Assembly (NCBI GenBank): GCA_003254885.1 | Contig: QANT01000956.1 | Location: 1-64,000, forward strand | Source of the DNA: Purshia tridentata | Lineage: Eukaryota; Streptophyta; Magnoliopsida; Rosales; Rosaceae | DNA: 64,000 nt | Direction of reading: 5' to 3' | In this document: in pieces, positions 1 through 11,500 of the stretch | Layout: each line of letters starts with the position of its first letter | How positions within the stretch are numbered: position 1 is the first letter of the stretch | Translations under genes and position numbers: made by a program | Notes under the pieces: model-generated | What the model was told of the DNA's origin: nothing | The model's database searches: none | What the model saw: the letters and a program-made list of their open reading frames with translations, nothing else

Positions 1-256
1 ATTTAGTGTTGAGAGATATCCCACATTGAAGATGTAAGGGCCTTGCTAGTAGTTTATAAGAGTTTGGGCTATTCCTCTCTTTGCCAATTGGTTTTGAGAT
101 GGATGCCTAGATTTCTTCATGGTATCAGAGCCAGGTTATTCACGTGATGAGCCTAAGCGGTCCCACGAGCTTTGCTAGTGGTTTATAAGAGTTTGGGTTA
201 CTCCTCTCAATTGCCAATTAGTTTTGAGATAGATGCCTAAATTTCTTCATTTAGTG
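1..256 (+). mobile_element. Fossil of a small LTR-type (TRIM-like) element, cut by the window edge
   Basis: Two direct copies of about 80 bp lie at 41-120 and 170-250. Between them, at 120-132, is a TGGTATCAGAGCC motif. TGGTATCAGAGC is complementary to the 3' end of initiator tRNA-Met and is the usual primer-binding site of Copia-like and TRIM elements in plants. No coding sequence is present. The copies have diverged by roughly a tenth of their bases, so the insertion looks old. The left end lies outside the window, so full length and target-site duplication cannot be judged. Confidence 0.6.
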
Positions 257-561
257 GGTGCAATGAGAAATTTTACAGGTGCAACTAGTGAGTTCTTCAT
301 TTTTTATCTTATTAATCTACTACATTTTATGTAGATTTTATAAAAATTCTCTATACCCGGCCCAAACTCATAATTGGCGTCCCAAACCCGGCTCAATGGA
401 ATGAACCATGCGGGTACCCATTCCCATTCCCATGAGTCAAATACCCATTTCTATTCTTATCCAATTCCTCCCTGAAATTGCCAGTCTTGCCGCCACTTTA
501 AATTTATCGTTTCGCTCACAATTCACAAACTCAGACCGAGACTTTTTGACGCGAGGCGCCA
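257..561. other. Upstream region of the aldo/keto reductase gene
   Basis: AT-rich to about 355, then more C-rich. It should hold the promoter and 5' leader of the reductase gene that starts at 562. I see no clear TATA element and no other gene. Confidence 0.4.
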
Positions 562-1912
562 ATGGCGGTGCCTCTCTTCAACCTCGCTCCGAATCTAACA
601 GTTTCAAGGCTGTGCTTGGGTTCGACTCTGTTCCTTTTCTCTATGTATACTTCATTCCAATCCCTCTTTCTCTCTCTCCCTTATCATTCCTCAAATGTAA
701 TTTCGTTCTTCCCAGGAACCATGACTTTCGGTGAGCAAAACTCGTTGCCGGAGTCCTTTCGCCTCCTGGACAAAGCTTTCCACGCCGGAATCAACTTCTT
801 CGACTCTGCAGAAATGTACCCTGTGGTTCAGCGTGCTCACACTCTGGGGAGGAGCGAGGAGTACCTTGGCCGTTGGATTAGAGAGACCAAAATTCCTCGG
901 GACCGCGTCGTTTTGGCTACCAAGGTTGTTAAATACCTCTGATAGTTCATTGTTATACTTTCGACTTGCTTTCATTTTTGATGTGTCAAAATCGTTCTGA
1001 TACAGGTCACGGGACCTTCTGGGCAGATGACTTGGATACGAGATGGTCCAAAGTGTTTGGATGCTAGGAATATCACTGAGGCCATTGATAGCAGGTTAAC
1101 TCAACTAAACAGTTCATAATTGTAAACAATTTGTATTAAGCTATGCTGAGTGATAGTCATAGAGAGTATATTGTTTTGTTTTCATGCAGTTTACGGCGAT
1201 TGCAGACAGATTACATTGATCTTTATCAGATTCATTGGCCTGATCGGTTTGTACGTTGATCCTTCCCTTTAGTTTTTTGGGATATTTTTGGCATTACTGT
1301 AAATGGTAAATGCTTAATGTAAAAATTAAGTTCATGGCAACATTTGCATATCCCCCATGCTTTATATTGTTTTAAAGTTTTTTTTCTCCCCAACTATGTA
1401 TGTTTATTTCACAACTCTAGAATTCTATCGACTTCACTGCACCCAGGCTTGTCTTGCTTTTTCCACTTTGTGCCTACACCATGAGGGACCCTTGATTAAT
1501 GACTGTTTTTGCAGCTATGTTCCCATGTTTGGAGAAACTGAATATGATCCAACCCGACAGTTTTGTTCAATTCCTATAGAGGAACAGCTTGATGCTCTTG
1601 GGAGAGCTGTTGATTCTGGTAAGGTTAGTTTCATGCCTTTGCTTTTTCCCCCACTTTTTTGATAAGTTGTTTAGCTTGATGGCTTTTGCCTTTGTTTGAA
1701 ATGTTTTGAACTTTTAAGAACAAGGAATTAGAATGTGATTGGACAATTTTTGTTTTGTAGATCAGATATGTTGGTGTCAGTAATGAAACACCATATGGTG
1801 TGATGAAGTTTGTTCAGGTAGCTGGAAGGGGCACTTGCCATCAAAAGATTGTATCTGTGCAGGTTGTATGGCTCATTCTAATCTAGAACACTGAGGCTTG
1901 CTGTTCTTTGTG

Positions 1913-1951
<39 letters not shown>

Positions 1952-3792
1952 TGCACACACAAACTCATTCAATGGTCACTTTATTGATTTCTGGAACTAA
2001 TGCAACTTATTGCCTATTTGATAGAACTCATACAGCTTGCTCTGCCGAACTTTTGATTCAGGATTGGCTGAATGCTGTCATCATGAGAGGTATTCAAAGT
2101 GTTGGTTTTCAGAAAAATTGGTAATTGAACACTATTCATAACGTATGAAATGATAAGGAAAATTTGGTTCTTTTAAATGCCAATTTCTTAATAAAGTTGA
2201 AGTAAAAAGTAGCTTCCTTAAATGGTTGGATTTCCCTTTTTCCCTTGGTGCTGAAGTGGGTTAGAATGATGAAGTCATATGGTTGCGATTTTAGCAACTG
2301 AGATTCATGGCAGCTAACTTAAACTTAATAGATACAATGACATGATTCCATTGTTACTTGTCCTGTAGTTGCACCAGATCGGAATTATTTTAAAAAAGAA
2401 CTTTATTAGTCTGAGTTTCGGAGCCCAGTTATTTTGGGTGGTAAACTGATCAATTCAATTCTACATTGAAATTTTATTACCACTTTCAATTTTTTTTTAA
2501 TCATGACTTGTTTGTTGGGCCATTGGATGTTTTAGGATCAACTTATTAGCCTACAGCCCCCTTGCAATGGGTATACTCTCTGGGAAGTATTTTTTGCCCG
2601 ATGGGGGTCCAGCAGATGCTCGGTTGAATCTGTTTAGAGGTAAATTCTCAAATTGTTTATCTAATCTTTTCAAATGTAGGAATTTTCTGCAGTCTAGGTG
2701 GTGATCTTGTCTCAATTAGACTGTTATTTTTTCTTTCCCAGGGAAATATTTGGAAGGGGAATCTAGATACAACCTGTCCAGTCAAATCATAAGAGCAGCA
2801 ACAATGGTATTCTTCTGTTGTTCACAATAGGCCTCTTGAAAGATTACTAAATCCATGGTTTTGTAGAACATTCAATTCAAGTTGAAAATGCATTTCAAAT
2901 TTCTGATAAATCTGGTTGAGAAGAAAATGGTAGGTGTACCTTTTTGACTGAATTTGATTCAATCTCTTCATATATTATGCCCAGGGATTTTCTAAAGGCA
3001 GTATATAATTTTTGTTTAAGTGTATGCATATGTGGATGCACTCATACTGCGTGTGTGGTTGAGTGGGTGTCTGAGTGTTCAACCTGTGTTTGTGCATGTG
3101 TGCCTGCAGTTCTGTCCTTGTTCATAATGAAAAATCTTGGGCTACAAAAGCTGATGATTGACTAATTGGTCATTTCCAAATATCATTTTTACTGCATCTT
3201 CTATTTCTCACATATTGCCCTTCGCATGCTGATTTCACTTTTCTGCTTTTATTTCCTTATGTTCACAGGAATACATTGATATTGCGGAAAAGTACAGTCT
3301 TCATCCAGTATCTCTTGCAATAGGTTTGATACCTTTCTCTCTCTCTATGGCTTCTCCATGTTCTAGTACACTAAAAGCCTGTAATCATGGATGCAAAAGT
3401 ATTTCTTGTAGAAAGCATCATTGCAGGCTGTCAAATGATGGATTCAGATTGGACTTCTTTTAATTTCTTGCGCTAATACAGGCATTAAATGAACAAGGCC
3501 ACATATGAACATAGTTTCAGAAAAACATTGGACATAGTTTCATTGCAGGCATTGTTCATTTAATGCGTTTATACTTGTCAACTTTGTACTCGATAGTTAT
3601 GTCTTGTGCATTTTGATTTGTAATGTGGCAGCCTTTGTTTTGAGTCACCCTCTTGTTGCAAGTGTTGTTTTTGGAGCAACCAAGTCGTGGCAGCTTCAGG
3701 AGGTTGTAGATGCATGCAAGGTCGAGCTCACACCTGAAGTAATTTTGGAAATCAACAAGATTCATGAAAGGTTTCCCAACCCATGCCCCTGA
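562..3792 (+). CDS. Tas-type NADP(H)-dependent aldo/keto reductase (11 exons)
   Basis: Predicted 357-aa oxidoreductase of the aldo/keto reductase superfamily, subgroup of E. coli Tas and the plant At1g04420-like proteins. Exons: 562-619, 716-924, 1006-1094, 1190-1246, 1515-1623, 1761-1862, 2025-2089, 2536-2639, 2742-2806, 3269-3323, 3632-3792. All junctions keep frame with GT-AG introns. The catalytic tetrad is visible: Asp49 and Tyr54 in FFDSAEMY, Lys89 in VLATK and His134 in QIHWPDR. The TMTFGEQN, KIRYVGVSNET and LLAYSPLAMGILSGKY blocks match Tas closely as I remember it. The start at 562 puts only 20 residues before TMTFGEQN, as in Tas. I see no obvious plastid transit peptide, though an upstream exon is not excluded. 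Substrate unknown. Family call is firm; exon 4 donor (GTTTGT after 1246) was chosen because it alone keeps the frame. Confidence 0.9.
1915..1960. repeat. (CT)n/(CA)n microsatellite in a reductase intron
   Basis: About 15 CT units followed by a short CA-rich tail, inside the intron between exons 6 and 7. Confidence 0.9.
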
Positions 3793-5557
3793 TCAAAATT
3801 CATGCTTTTCATTCTCTTCCCCTTTTTGAAAACTGTCAGAATAGCTGAAACGGATTTACGTCTCATCTCTGTTATATATTATCTGTAAAATTCATTGCAT
3901 TGATAGTTAATGATGAGTTGATGGCATTGGTCTAGAAAAGTTCCTGAAAACCTGTAGAGACTGTCTCATGGTCTTCCATACGGAGTTTTGGAACAAGCTC
4001 TGGTGGATCTTCGAGCCAAGCATGTGCAAGTGTTGTACAGGTATAACAACAGTGAAATTGTGGGGTGTCTTGCAGATATTTTTAGCAGAAAGTATGTATT
4101 GATGATTTTGATGGTGATATGTGTGCCATATGCTACCCTTTCAGTTGGCATTTTTGGTCCCAAGTGGATCCGGATCCGGGCATAAACTATATAAAATAAA
4201 GTATACATTTAAAGTAACAAGATTTAGGATATCCTCGAATTATTGTCTACACTAGACATGATATGATAGTGTTTTACATTCTTTTGCTTATTTCCCATAA
4301 TTTGGGGCCACTGGGTCTGTGACCTTATTCTTTACTGGCAGTGACAGGTGTGAAAAATGTGTACTTTGATCATTACAGAATGTTGAATAAGAACCGGGCA
4401 TGAGATAACAGTCTTTCAAAGTTAACAAGAAAGCCTTGGTCAAGTCTTTACGTTACATGCATGTATTCTTTGAAAATAAACTAGAAAAGAAAATCATTCT
4501 TTGAAAATAAACAAATAAATGGTTGAAAAAAAAAGAAAATAAGTCTTTGGCTTTTCTAGAAGAAGACCAGTTGTCCAAGTGCACCTAAATCTGGTTCCAC
4601 GTAGGACAGTATCTAGTAGATAACCGTAAGGTTTCCTGCACCAAAAGGCCTTACTTTTTTTTTATTTTTATATATTAATATGACAAAATTTGAAAATAAC
4701 TGTAATTGTAGAAAGGCTTGATTTTTATTTGTAAGAAACCTTTTCGTAGGAAAGAGGCCCAAAAGGCAATTACTCCAATTATAAAACAAAACAAAAAAAA
4801 CTGTATTATTTATATTTTATATGTTTATTGTTCGCTTGTATAATTAATCAAGTCATTGTAGATATTTTTTCAGACCTCAAAACACTTCTTCTTTTTTTGT
4901 CATTTTATTTTGTGCACTTCATTCATAAAATAAATGTTATCTATCTTTTCGGTAAGCAATGTTGCGTATCTTTTTTTTTGGGTACGAATATTGCGAACAT
5001 TGTATTTACTGAATAATGTTGTGTATTTTTTATTTTTTTTCCTTTTGTAAGACTGTCGCGTATTTTTTTTTGGTACGAATGTTGTGTAGTTTTGATCCAT
5101 TTCAGTACAACGTACGTTGACTCTGTCTATTTATATAGTCTGTAGGCTTCTTAGAGTTATCACCACATCTCACAGACAAAACAAACAGTTAAAAAGACCC
5201 AAACAAGTCTGAACCCCCAAAAGTAAACCCCCCCAATTATTTAAATAATAAATTAATTAAAAAACATGCCATAAAAGAAAGCAGTAAAAGAAATTAAAGA
5301 AGGTCCGGAGGCGAAGGCCGGGCCCCAGCAGCACCACAATTTCAGCCAACAGCCAACAGCGAGCAAGCGATCATTCACTCGTCAATCATCGTCACCGGTT
5401 TTTCATTTCCTTATTTATTTTTTTAATTTGTTAATTCTTTGAAAGTAGTGAGTAAAGGAAGAAGATTCAGCAGCACTTAGATCAAATCGACGACACCTTG
5501 CTGGTTGCTGCTGCTCGGGTTTTTGGTTTGGGTTTGGGCTGGGTTTGGGTTGGTCGG
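3793..5557. other. Intergenic region between the reductase and BSL1, with the BSL1 promoter
   Basis: Holds the 3' end of the reductase gene, then AT-rich sequence with several long T runs (4650-5090). A TATA-like TATTTATATAG lies at 5128-5138. An A-rich then GC-richer leader precedes the BSL1 start at 5558. No coding sequence recognised; the short open frames near 3970-4210 have no family resemblance I can name. Confidence 0.5.
5128..5138 (+). promoter_or_regulatory. Candidate TATA box of BSL1
   Basis: TATTTATATAG about 420 bp upstream of the BSL1 start codon. The downstream sequence reads like a purine-rich 5' leader. Position fits a long leader; no transcript evidence. Confidence 0.35.
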
Positions 5558-8500
5558 ATGGGTTCGGCGAAGCCATGGTTGTACCCGGCTCCTACCTATC
5601 GCACTCTCGAGACCTATTGGGATACCGACGACGACGCCCCTGGCCCACGCTGCGGTCACACCCTCACCGCCGTCGCCGCCACTAAGACCCATGGTCCTCG
5701 TCTCATCCTCTTTGGCGGCGCCACCGCCATCGAAGGCGGCGCTGCTTCTTCCGCCCCTGGAATCAGTACTCACCCCCTCTCTCTCTCTCAACTTCTTATT
5801 AGTCTTGCTTGTTTTACTCAAATCTTGATTTTAGTAATTGAATTTTGAAATTTGCTTCACTGTGAATGTAGGGTTAGCGGGTGTGACCAATTCGATTCAT
5901 TCCTACGATGTTCTCACGAGGAAGTGGACTAGGTACTTACTAACTATGAATTATATTTCTCTTTTCTCTCATTTTTTTTCCCTTCTTTTATAAGAAAGTT
6001 TCTCACTTTGTCAACTTTTTGGAATTGAATTGGGATCCTACTGATTGTTCATCTGCTTTGGGTGTTCCAATTTTGCAGAATGAGGCCTGCTGGTGACCCA
6101 CCTTCTCCGAGGGCCGCGCATGCAGCAGCTGCAGTGGGCACTATGGTTGTTTTTCAGGTGATTTAAGCAATAATAAGCCTTTAGGAATGATTGTAAATTT
6201 AGAGACTTTTTGTTACTGGGTTTCTGATGGATTATAAGTTTGGAGGTTTTCTTTTTACTGGGATTTTGGTACTTTGGAAGTTTAAAGAATTAACTTCTTT
6301 TCACTGGGTTTGTTGAGTGAGTGTCTAGCCTAATATTCGTGGATTCATGCTCTATGGCTAGGGTGGCATTGGTCCTGCTGGACATTCCACAGATGACCTC
6401 TACGTGCTTGACTTGACCAACGATAAATTTAAGTGGCACAGGTGAGCATAAGTGACCTAAACTGAGCTTCTTCTTCTTCAGGGTTTATTGATTATTTGTT
6501 AAAATTGTGGAAATCATCTATATTTTTGTTTTTGTTGATTGTTCGTAGAGTGGTTGTACAAGGCCAAGGACCTGGGCCTCGCTACGGCCATGTAATGGAC
6601 TTAGTTGCTCAAAGATATCTTGTTACTGTCAGTGGAAATGATGGTGAGTGTATTCACTAAAGCTTAAGTCATCGTTATGTGTACATTTAAGTGTTGTCAA
6701 ATGCACTGCTTTGTTAAGTGTAATTTTGAAGTAGCAGCTGGTGAAAGATATTTCATATAGCTGATTCTAGGCTTCTAGCATGTCATGGCCAGACTTTTGT
6801 TTTTATTTGAACTGGATAAACGAACAGTTCTAATGCATAGGAAGTATAGGATGAAAATCTATCTCCGAATTGGAAATAAACCAGCTCTACGGAATATATA
6901 ATTTGGAAAATATCAGAAAAAGAAAAGAGTTTTATTATGTGCACACTCCTTTGGAAAAGATTATTAGCCAAGATCTCTCTTTCTCTTTCTCTTTCGCACC
7001 CTCCTTGCCAGATGTTGGCCTCCAGTTCGGAAGTTTATGAGCTCCAAGTTGGGGGCTGGCAAGTTCGCTGGCCTTCATCCCCATCCAGCAGAGAGAGTGT
7101 GAAAGAGAAAGAGAGAGAATGAGAAAGAGAGAGAGAGAGAGAGAAAGAGAGGAGAAAGAGAGAGAGAAAGGGAGGAGGAGTGTGCCGACTGCTGGCGACA
7201 AGGGTGGCGGTAGGGTGGTAGGAGGCAGGGGTGGGGGCTGGGATCGGGGTCTCAGGTGGTTTGTTGTTTTTTCTTTTTTATTTTTTATTTTTTTCTTTTT
7301 TAAAGTTATTTTTGTCCTTTATGGTAATTTAGAAGTGGGGTAAACTTGTAATTTTACAATTTGATAGGGAGGGGTGTGTAGTGAGAGGAAAGAGGGTGTG
7401 CATATAGCACCCTCAAAGAAAAAGGTTTCACCTAGACTTTATCTTATCTTAATGTATATCTGAGGCTGATAACTAGAGATTTGATGAAGTATATTATAAA
7501 GATAAAAAATAGAATTCTGTTTGTTTTGTTTCTACCTCCCTTGGTAGATGAGTATTTATGGGTGCACTTTTACCTAATGTATAGGAACTGTCTTTACTTT
7601 TATGCTTATACATCACATGGTCAAAAATGTTATTGGTAGTTTTCATGGTGACAATGTATGGTTTTACATGTGATGGTAACTTTCATCGCTGTTCAATTAT
7701 TTTTTCTTAAAGGAAAAAGAGTGCTTTCTGATGCCTGGGCTCTGGATACTGCTCAGAAACCTTATGCATGGGCTAGGCTGAACCCAGAAGGTGATAGGCC
7801 TTCTGCTAGAATGTGAGTAATATTTATATTTCGAAAATTGAAAAATCATGAAAGATGCCTAGGTTTTAAAATATATCATGAACCACCCTTATTTTGCAGG
7901 TATGCAACAGCCAGTGCCCGCTCAGATGGCATGTTTTTGCTTTGTGGTGGAAGAGATACTTCTGGGGCGGTATGTGGAAATCATTTCTTGTAAGATAAAG
8001 TAATCATATGTTTCCATAAAAAGATATAAATCATATGCGAAACATGGAGCATAAAGTGATTTAGGACTGTATAGGAAACTTAGGGGGAACTATTAAGAAG
8101 CTTTCTCATTCATGACCTGGAAGGTCATCAAAACTGTCATTGAAGTTTTGGAAAGGCTTTCTCATTTGTATCCTAACTAGTTCTGGCACTTTCAATGTGT
8201 CTTAAAGACGTCTCTTTTAATTGCAGACATTTTGTTTCTCTCAAAAGTAGTTTTTACCTGTAACTGTAGATATTGTTCTTCAATTTTTCCTTAATATATT
8301 CACTTTCTTTAACTGAATCGTGGGTATTTCTTATGTCAATTTATACTAGAGGTCTTTTGAGCTAAATTGGTTATCTGATTTGTTTGCTCCTATCTATGCT
8401 CCCACAGCCACTTGCAGATGCTTATGGACTGCTCATGCATAGGAATGGTCAGTGGGAGTGGACCCTTGCACCTGGAGTGTCCCCTTCACCAAGGTATCAA

Positions 8501-11500
8501 CATGCTGCGGTAAGTCATAATATATAAACCAGGAATATACAGTTACTCATTTGTATGTTGGGATCATTTGATATGTGTTTTGAAAGTGTAGGACTTATGT
8601 GATTGAATAATTATTTAAGTGAAGACATCATATACTGTTCTTGGGATGAATGCATTTTGCATTTTGTACATAATGGCCTGCCTGTCTTTGGATTACCTTT
8701 ATCCTATTGAGCCTTATTTTATCACTGAGTTGACATTGTTTTCTCAGGTTTTTGTTGGTGCAAGATTACATGTTACAGGAGGTGCTCTTAGGGGAGGGCG
8801 TGGTGTAGAAGGTGAAGCAGCTATTGCAGGTAATCTTTTGGTTGTAGATTCTCTTACCATGAATAATTTTGTATTTCAGTAAGTTTTCTTAATACATTTC
8901 TTTCTATGTTTTTTTCCTTATTTGATAGTGTTGGACACTGCTGCTGGAGTTTGGTTAGATAGAAACGGGCTTGTGACTTCATCACGCACAAGCAAGGGAC
9001 AGAATGACTACGATCCTCCTTTGGAGCTTATGCGTCGTTGTCGCCATGCAGCGGCATCTCTTGGCGTTCGTATATATATTTATGGTGGTCTTAAGGGAGG
9101 TAAAGACTTTAGAACATAATTGAATATTGAATAATGTAATTTCAGAACAGATTTTTTTTTAAGATAATGAATAGTGAACATAGTGATTTTTGGTTGTTAA
9201 GAAGGAAGCCAAAGTGTTAATTACAAGAGTAGACAAACATTCTAACCCGGTTTGTTTGACAAGAATGTTAGAGTAGGAATAAGAATTCAACTCCTTTTCC
9301 ATTCCATCCCAGAATGGAATAGTATTAACATTTACATTGTAGTGTTTGGAAAAACTAAGTAATCAAGATTAGATAATGATCGGAATTGACTAAAAACTTT
9401 CATATTTTTCCAATCATACCCTTTTTAATAAATAAAAACAAAACACCCATCATTATTGCTTTCTCCAAATTGCTACAACAATCCACCACCTCCTCCTCTA
9501 TTATAATTTATACCATTGTCATCTCATTTATATAGCACTGATTTGTCACCATAATTTCACAAATTTCCAAGATCCCCAATTTCAATATAAACAAAATAAT
9601 AATAGAAGCGATCAATTGCTAAATGAAAGAAACAGAGTAGAAACGAGACATCAAGCCATTAAGTTTCTGTAAATACTTCATTTATTAAAAATAAAAAAAA
9701 TCTGTAAATCCTTCTTATTGAGAAATGAGACAGCCCATTAAAACCCTTCATCTATATAATCATAAGCCCACCCAAAGAGGACAACAGAAAGGTCCAGTAT
9801 AATAAGGAAAACTCTAGAAACCCATGATTTATTGTGCTGGAAATGAAAGAATCTGAATCAATTTTCAGATCTCTTAATGAAAGTTGGTCATATCTGTTGA
9901 AGGAGGAAGCAGCCTTTTGGTTTGCAACGAAGCGGGAGAGAGCTAGGGGTTCAATGTAGGAGGCAGCACTATCAGAGCTTATTTTGGTTTCTGATCTTCC
10001 AGAGAATAATTAACTTAGTCTTCTTCCCCAACAAAATATAGATATTTACATAGATTAGATTGGATGCAGAGTGAAGCACGGCTCTGCACTAGATCTGATA
10101 ATGAAGGTTTCCATTTTTTATTTTTTATTTGTATAGTTATTGAATTTTCCATTCCATATGTCGAATGGATTAGAAATACCGCCTTTTCATCGGTATTTCA
10201 ATTCAGGCCATTGAGCCGAATTGATTCCTTACTTCGGTTTCCTTTCCAGTCAATAAATATTAACCAAATGTTCCATTTTGGCAGCATGGGAATTTAATAC
10301 CCATTCCTAAATTGAAATCTGGTCAAACAAACATGGCCTCTGTTTATTATCGTCTGGTGGATTTCCTCTCTAATTATCGCAAGATTCTTTACTTGTCAGA
10401 TTTAAAGCCTTGGTATCATGAATTTAAGGGGCTGTCTCAAAAAAAAAACAAAAACAAAAAGTAGTATTGACTAATGCTCTCATTTTTAGAAAATGGTATG
10501 TAGGTATACTTCTAATAATTCCCCTGTTTTTGTATATTCCAAATTACGTGGTTTTGCTATACCATGGTGTAATATATTATTGATTCATCTTTTTTTACAG
10601 ACATCCTGCTAGATGATTTCCTGGTTGCAGAAAATTCATCATTTCAGTCTGAAATTAATTCGCCTGTTTTAACATCTGAGAGATCCCCAGCTTTGACAAG
10701 TCCCAGAATGTATCACCCTAACACAAGCTCTTTTGGAACATCACCATCTTTGGATGGCGAACCCGAGAGTCCCTCATCTAGTGGCTTGAGGTATTATTCC
10801 TTATCATCTTTTCCATCTCTCCCAAGTACTTTGACTGAGCCACATGCTCATAGTTTATGCAATACACATTCATTTTTGGCAGCATGGACAAAAATTCTAT
10901 GGAGAAACTACGGGAAGCTTCTGCTGCAGAAGCTGAGGCAGCTAGTGCTGTTTGGCAAGCTGTGCAGTCAACATCTGCCGCTCCTGCTGAAGAAACATCT
11001 GTTTCGGATGATAACTCACAAGTTGCAGAAACATTGTCTGATGGTAGTGACACTGAGGCAGATGTTCGCCTTCATCCCAGAGCTGTATGTCCTTTGCATC
11101 GATGCCCAATCAAGAGAAATTTTTCCTCTTTAAGTGGCATAATTATAATTTTATGTTGTTGCAGGTTGTCGTTGCCAAAGAGGCTGTAGGTAACCTGGGT
11201 GGGATGGTAAGACAGTTGTCTTTGGATCAATTTGAAAATGAGAGCAGACGAATGATTCCGGCGAATAACGACTTACCATATCCTAACAAAAAGTTTACCA
11301 GGCAGAAGTCTCCACAGGGCCTACATAAAAGGGCAAGTATCAGTTACCATTTGATTTTATGTTTCTTTCTACGTTTTATTTCTTACTTGAAGGTTGTTTG
11401 TTGTCATTTGTTTTCTTGCAGGTTATATCTGCATTGCTCAGGCCTCGGAACTGGAAAGCTCCTGTCAATAGGAAGTTTTTCTTGGATTCTTATGAAGTGG

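Noticed and set aside
3966-4208. Small open frames downstream of the reductase
   Set aside because: No family resemblance and no splice or promoter context.
7119-7343. GA-rich open frame ([14 protein letters not shown])
   Set aside because: Translation of a simple repeat inside BSL1 intron 5.
10778-11053. 91-codon antisense frame within BSL1
   Set aside because: Lies over exon 12 of BSL1; shadow frame.
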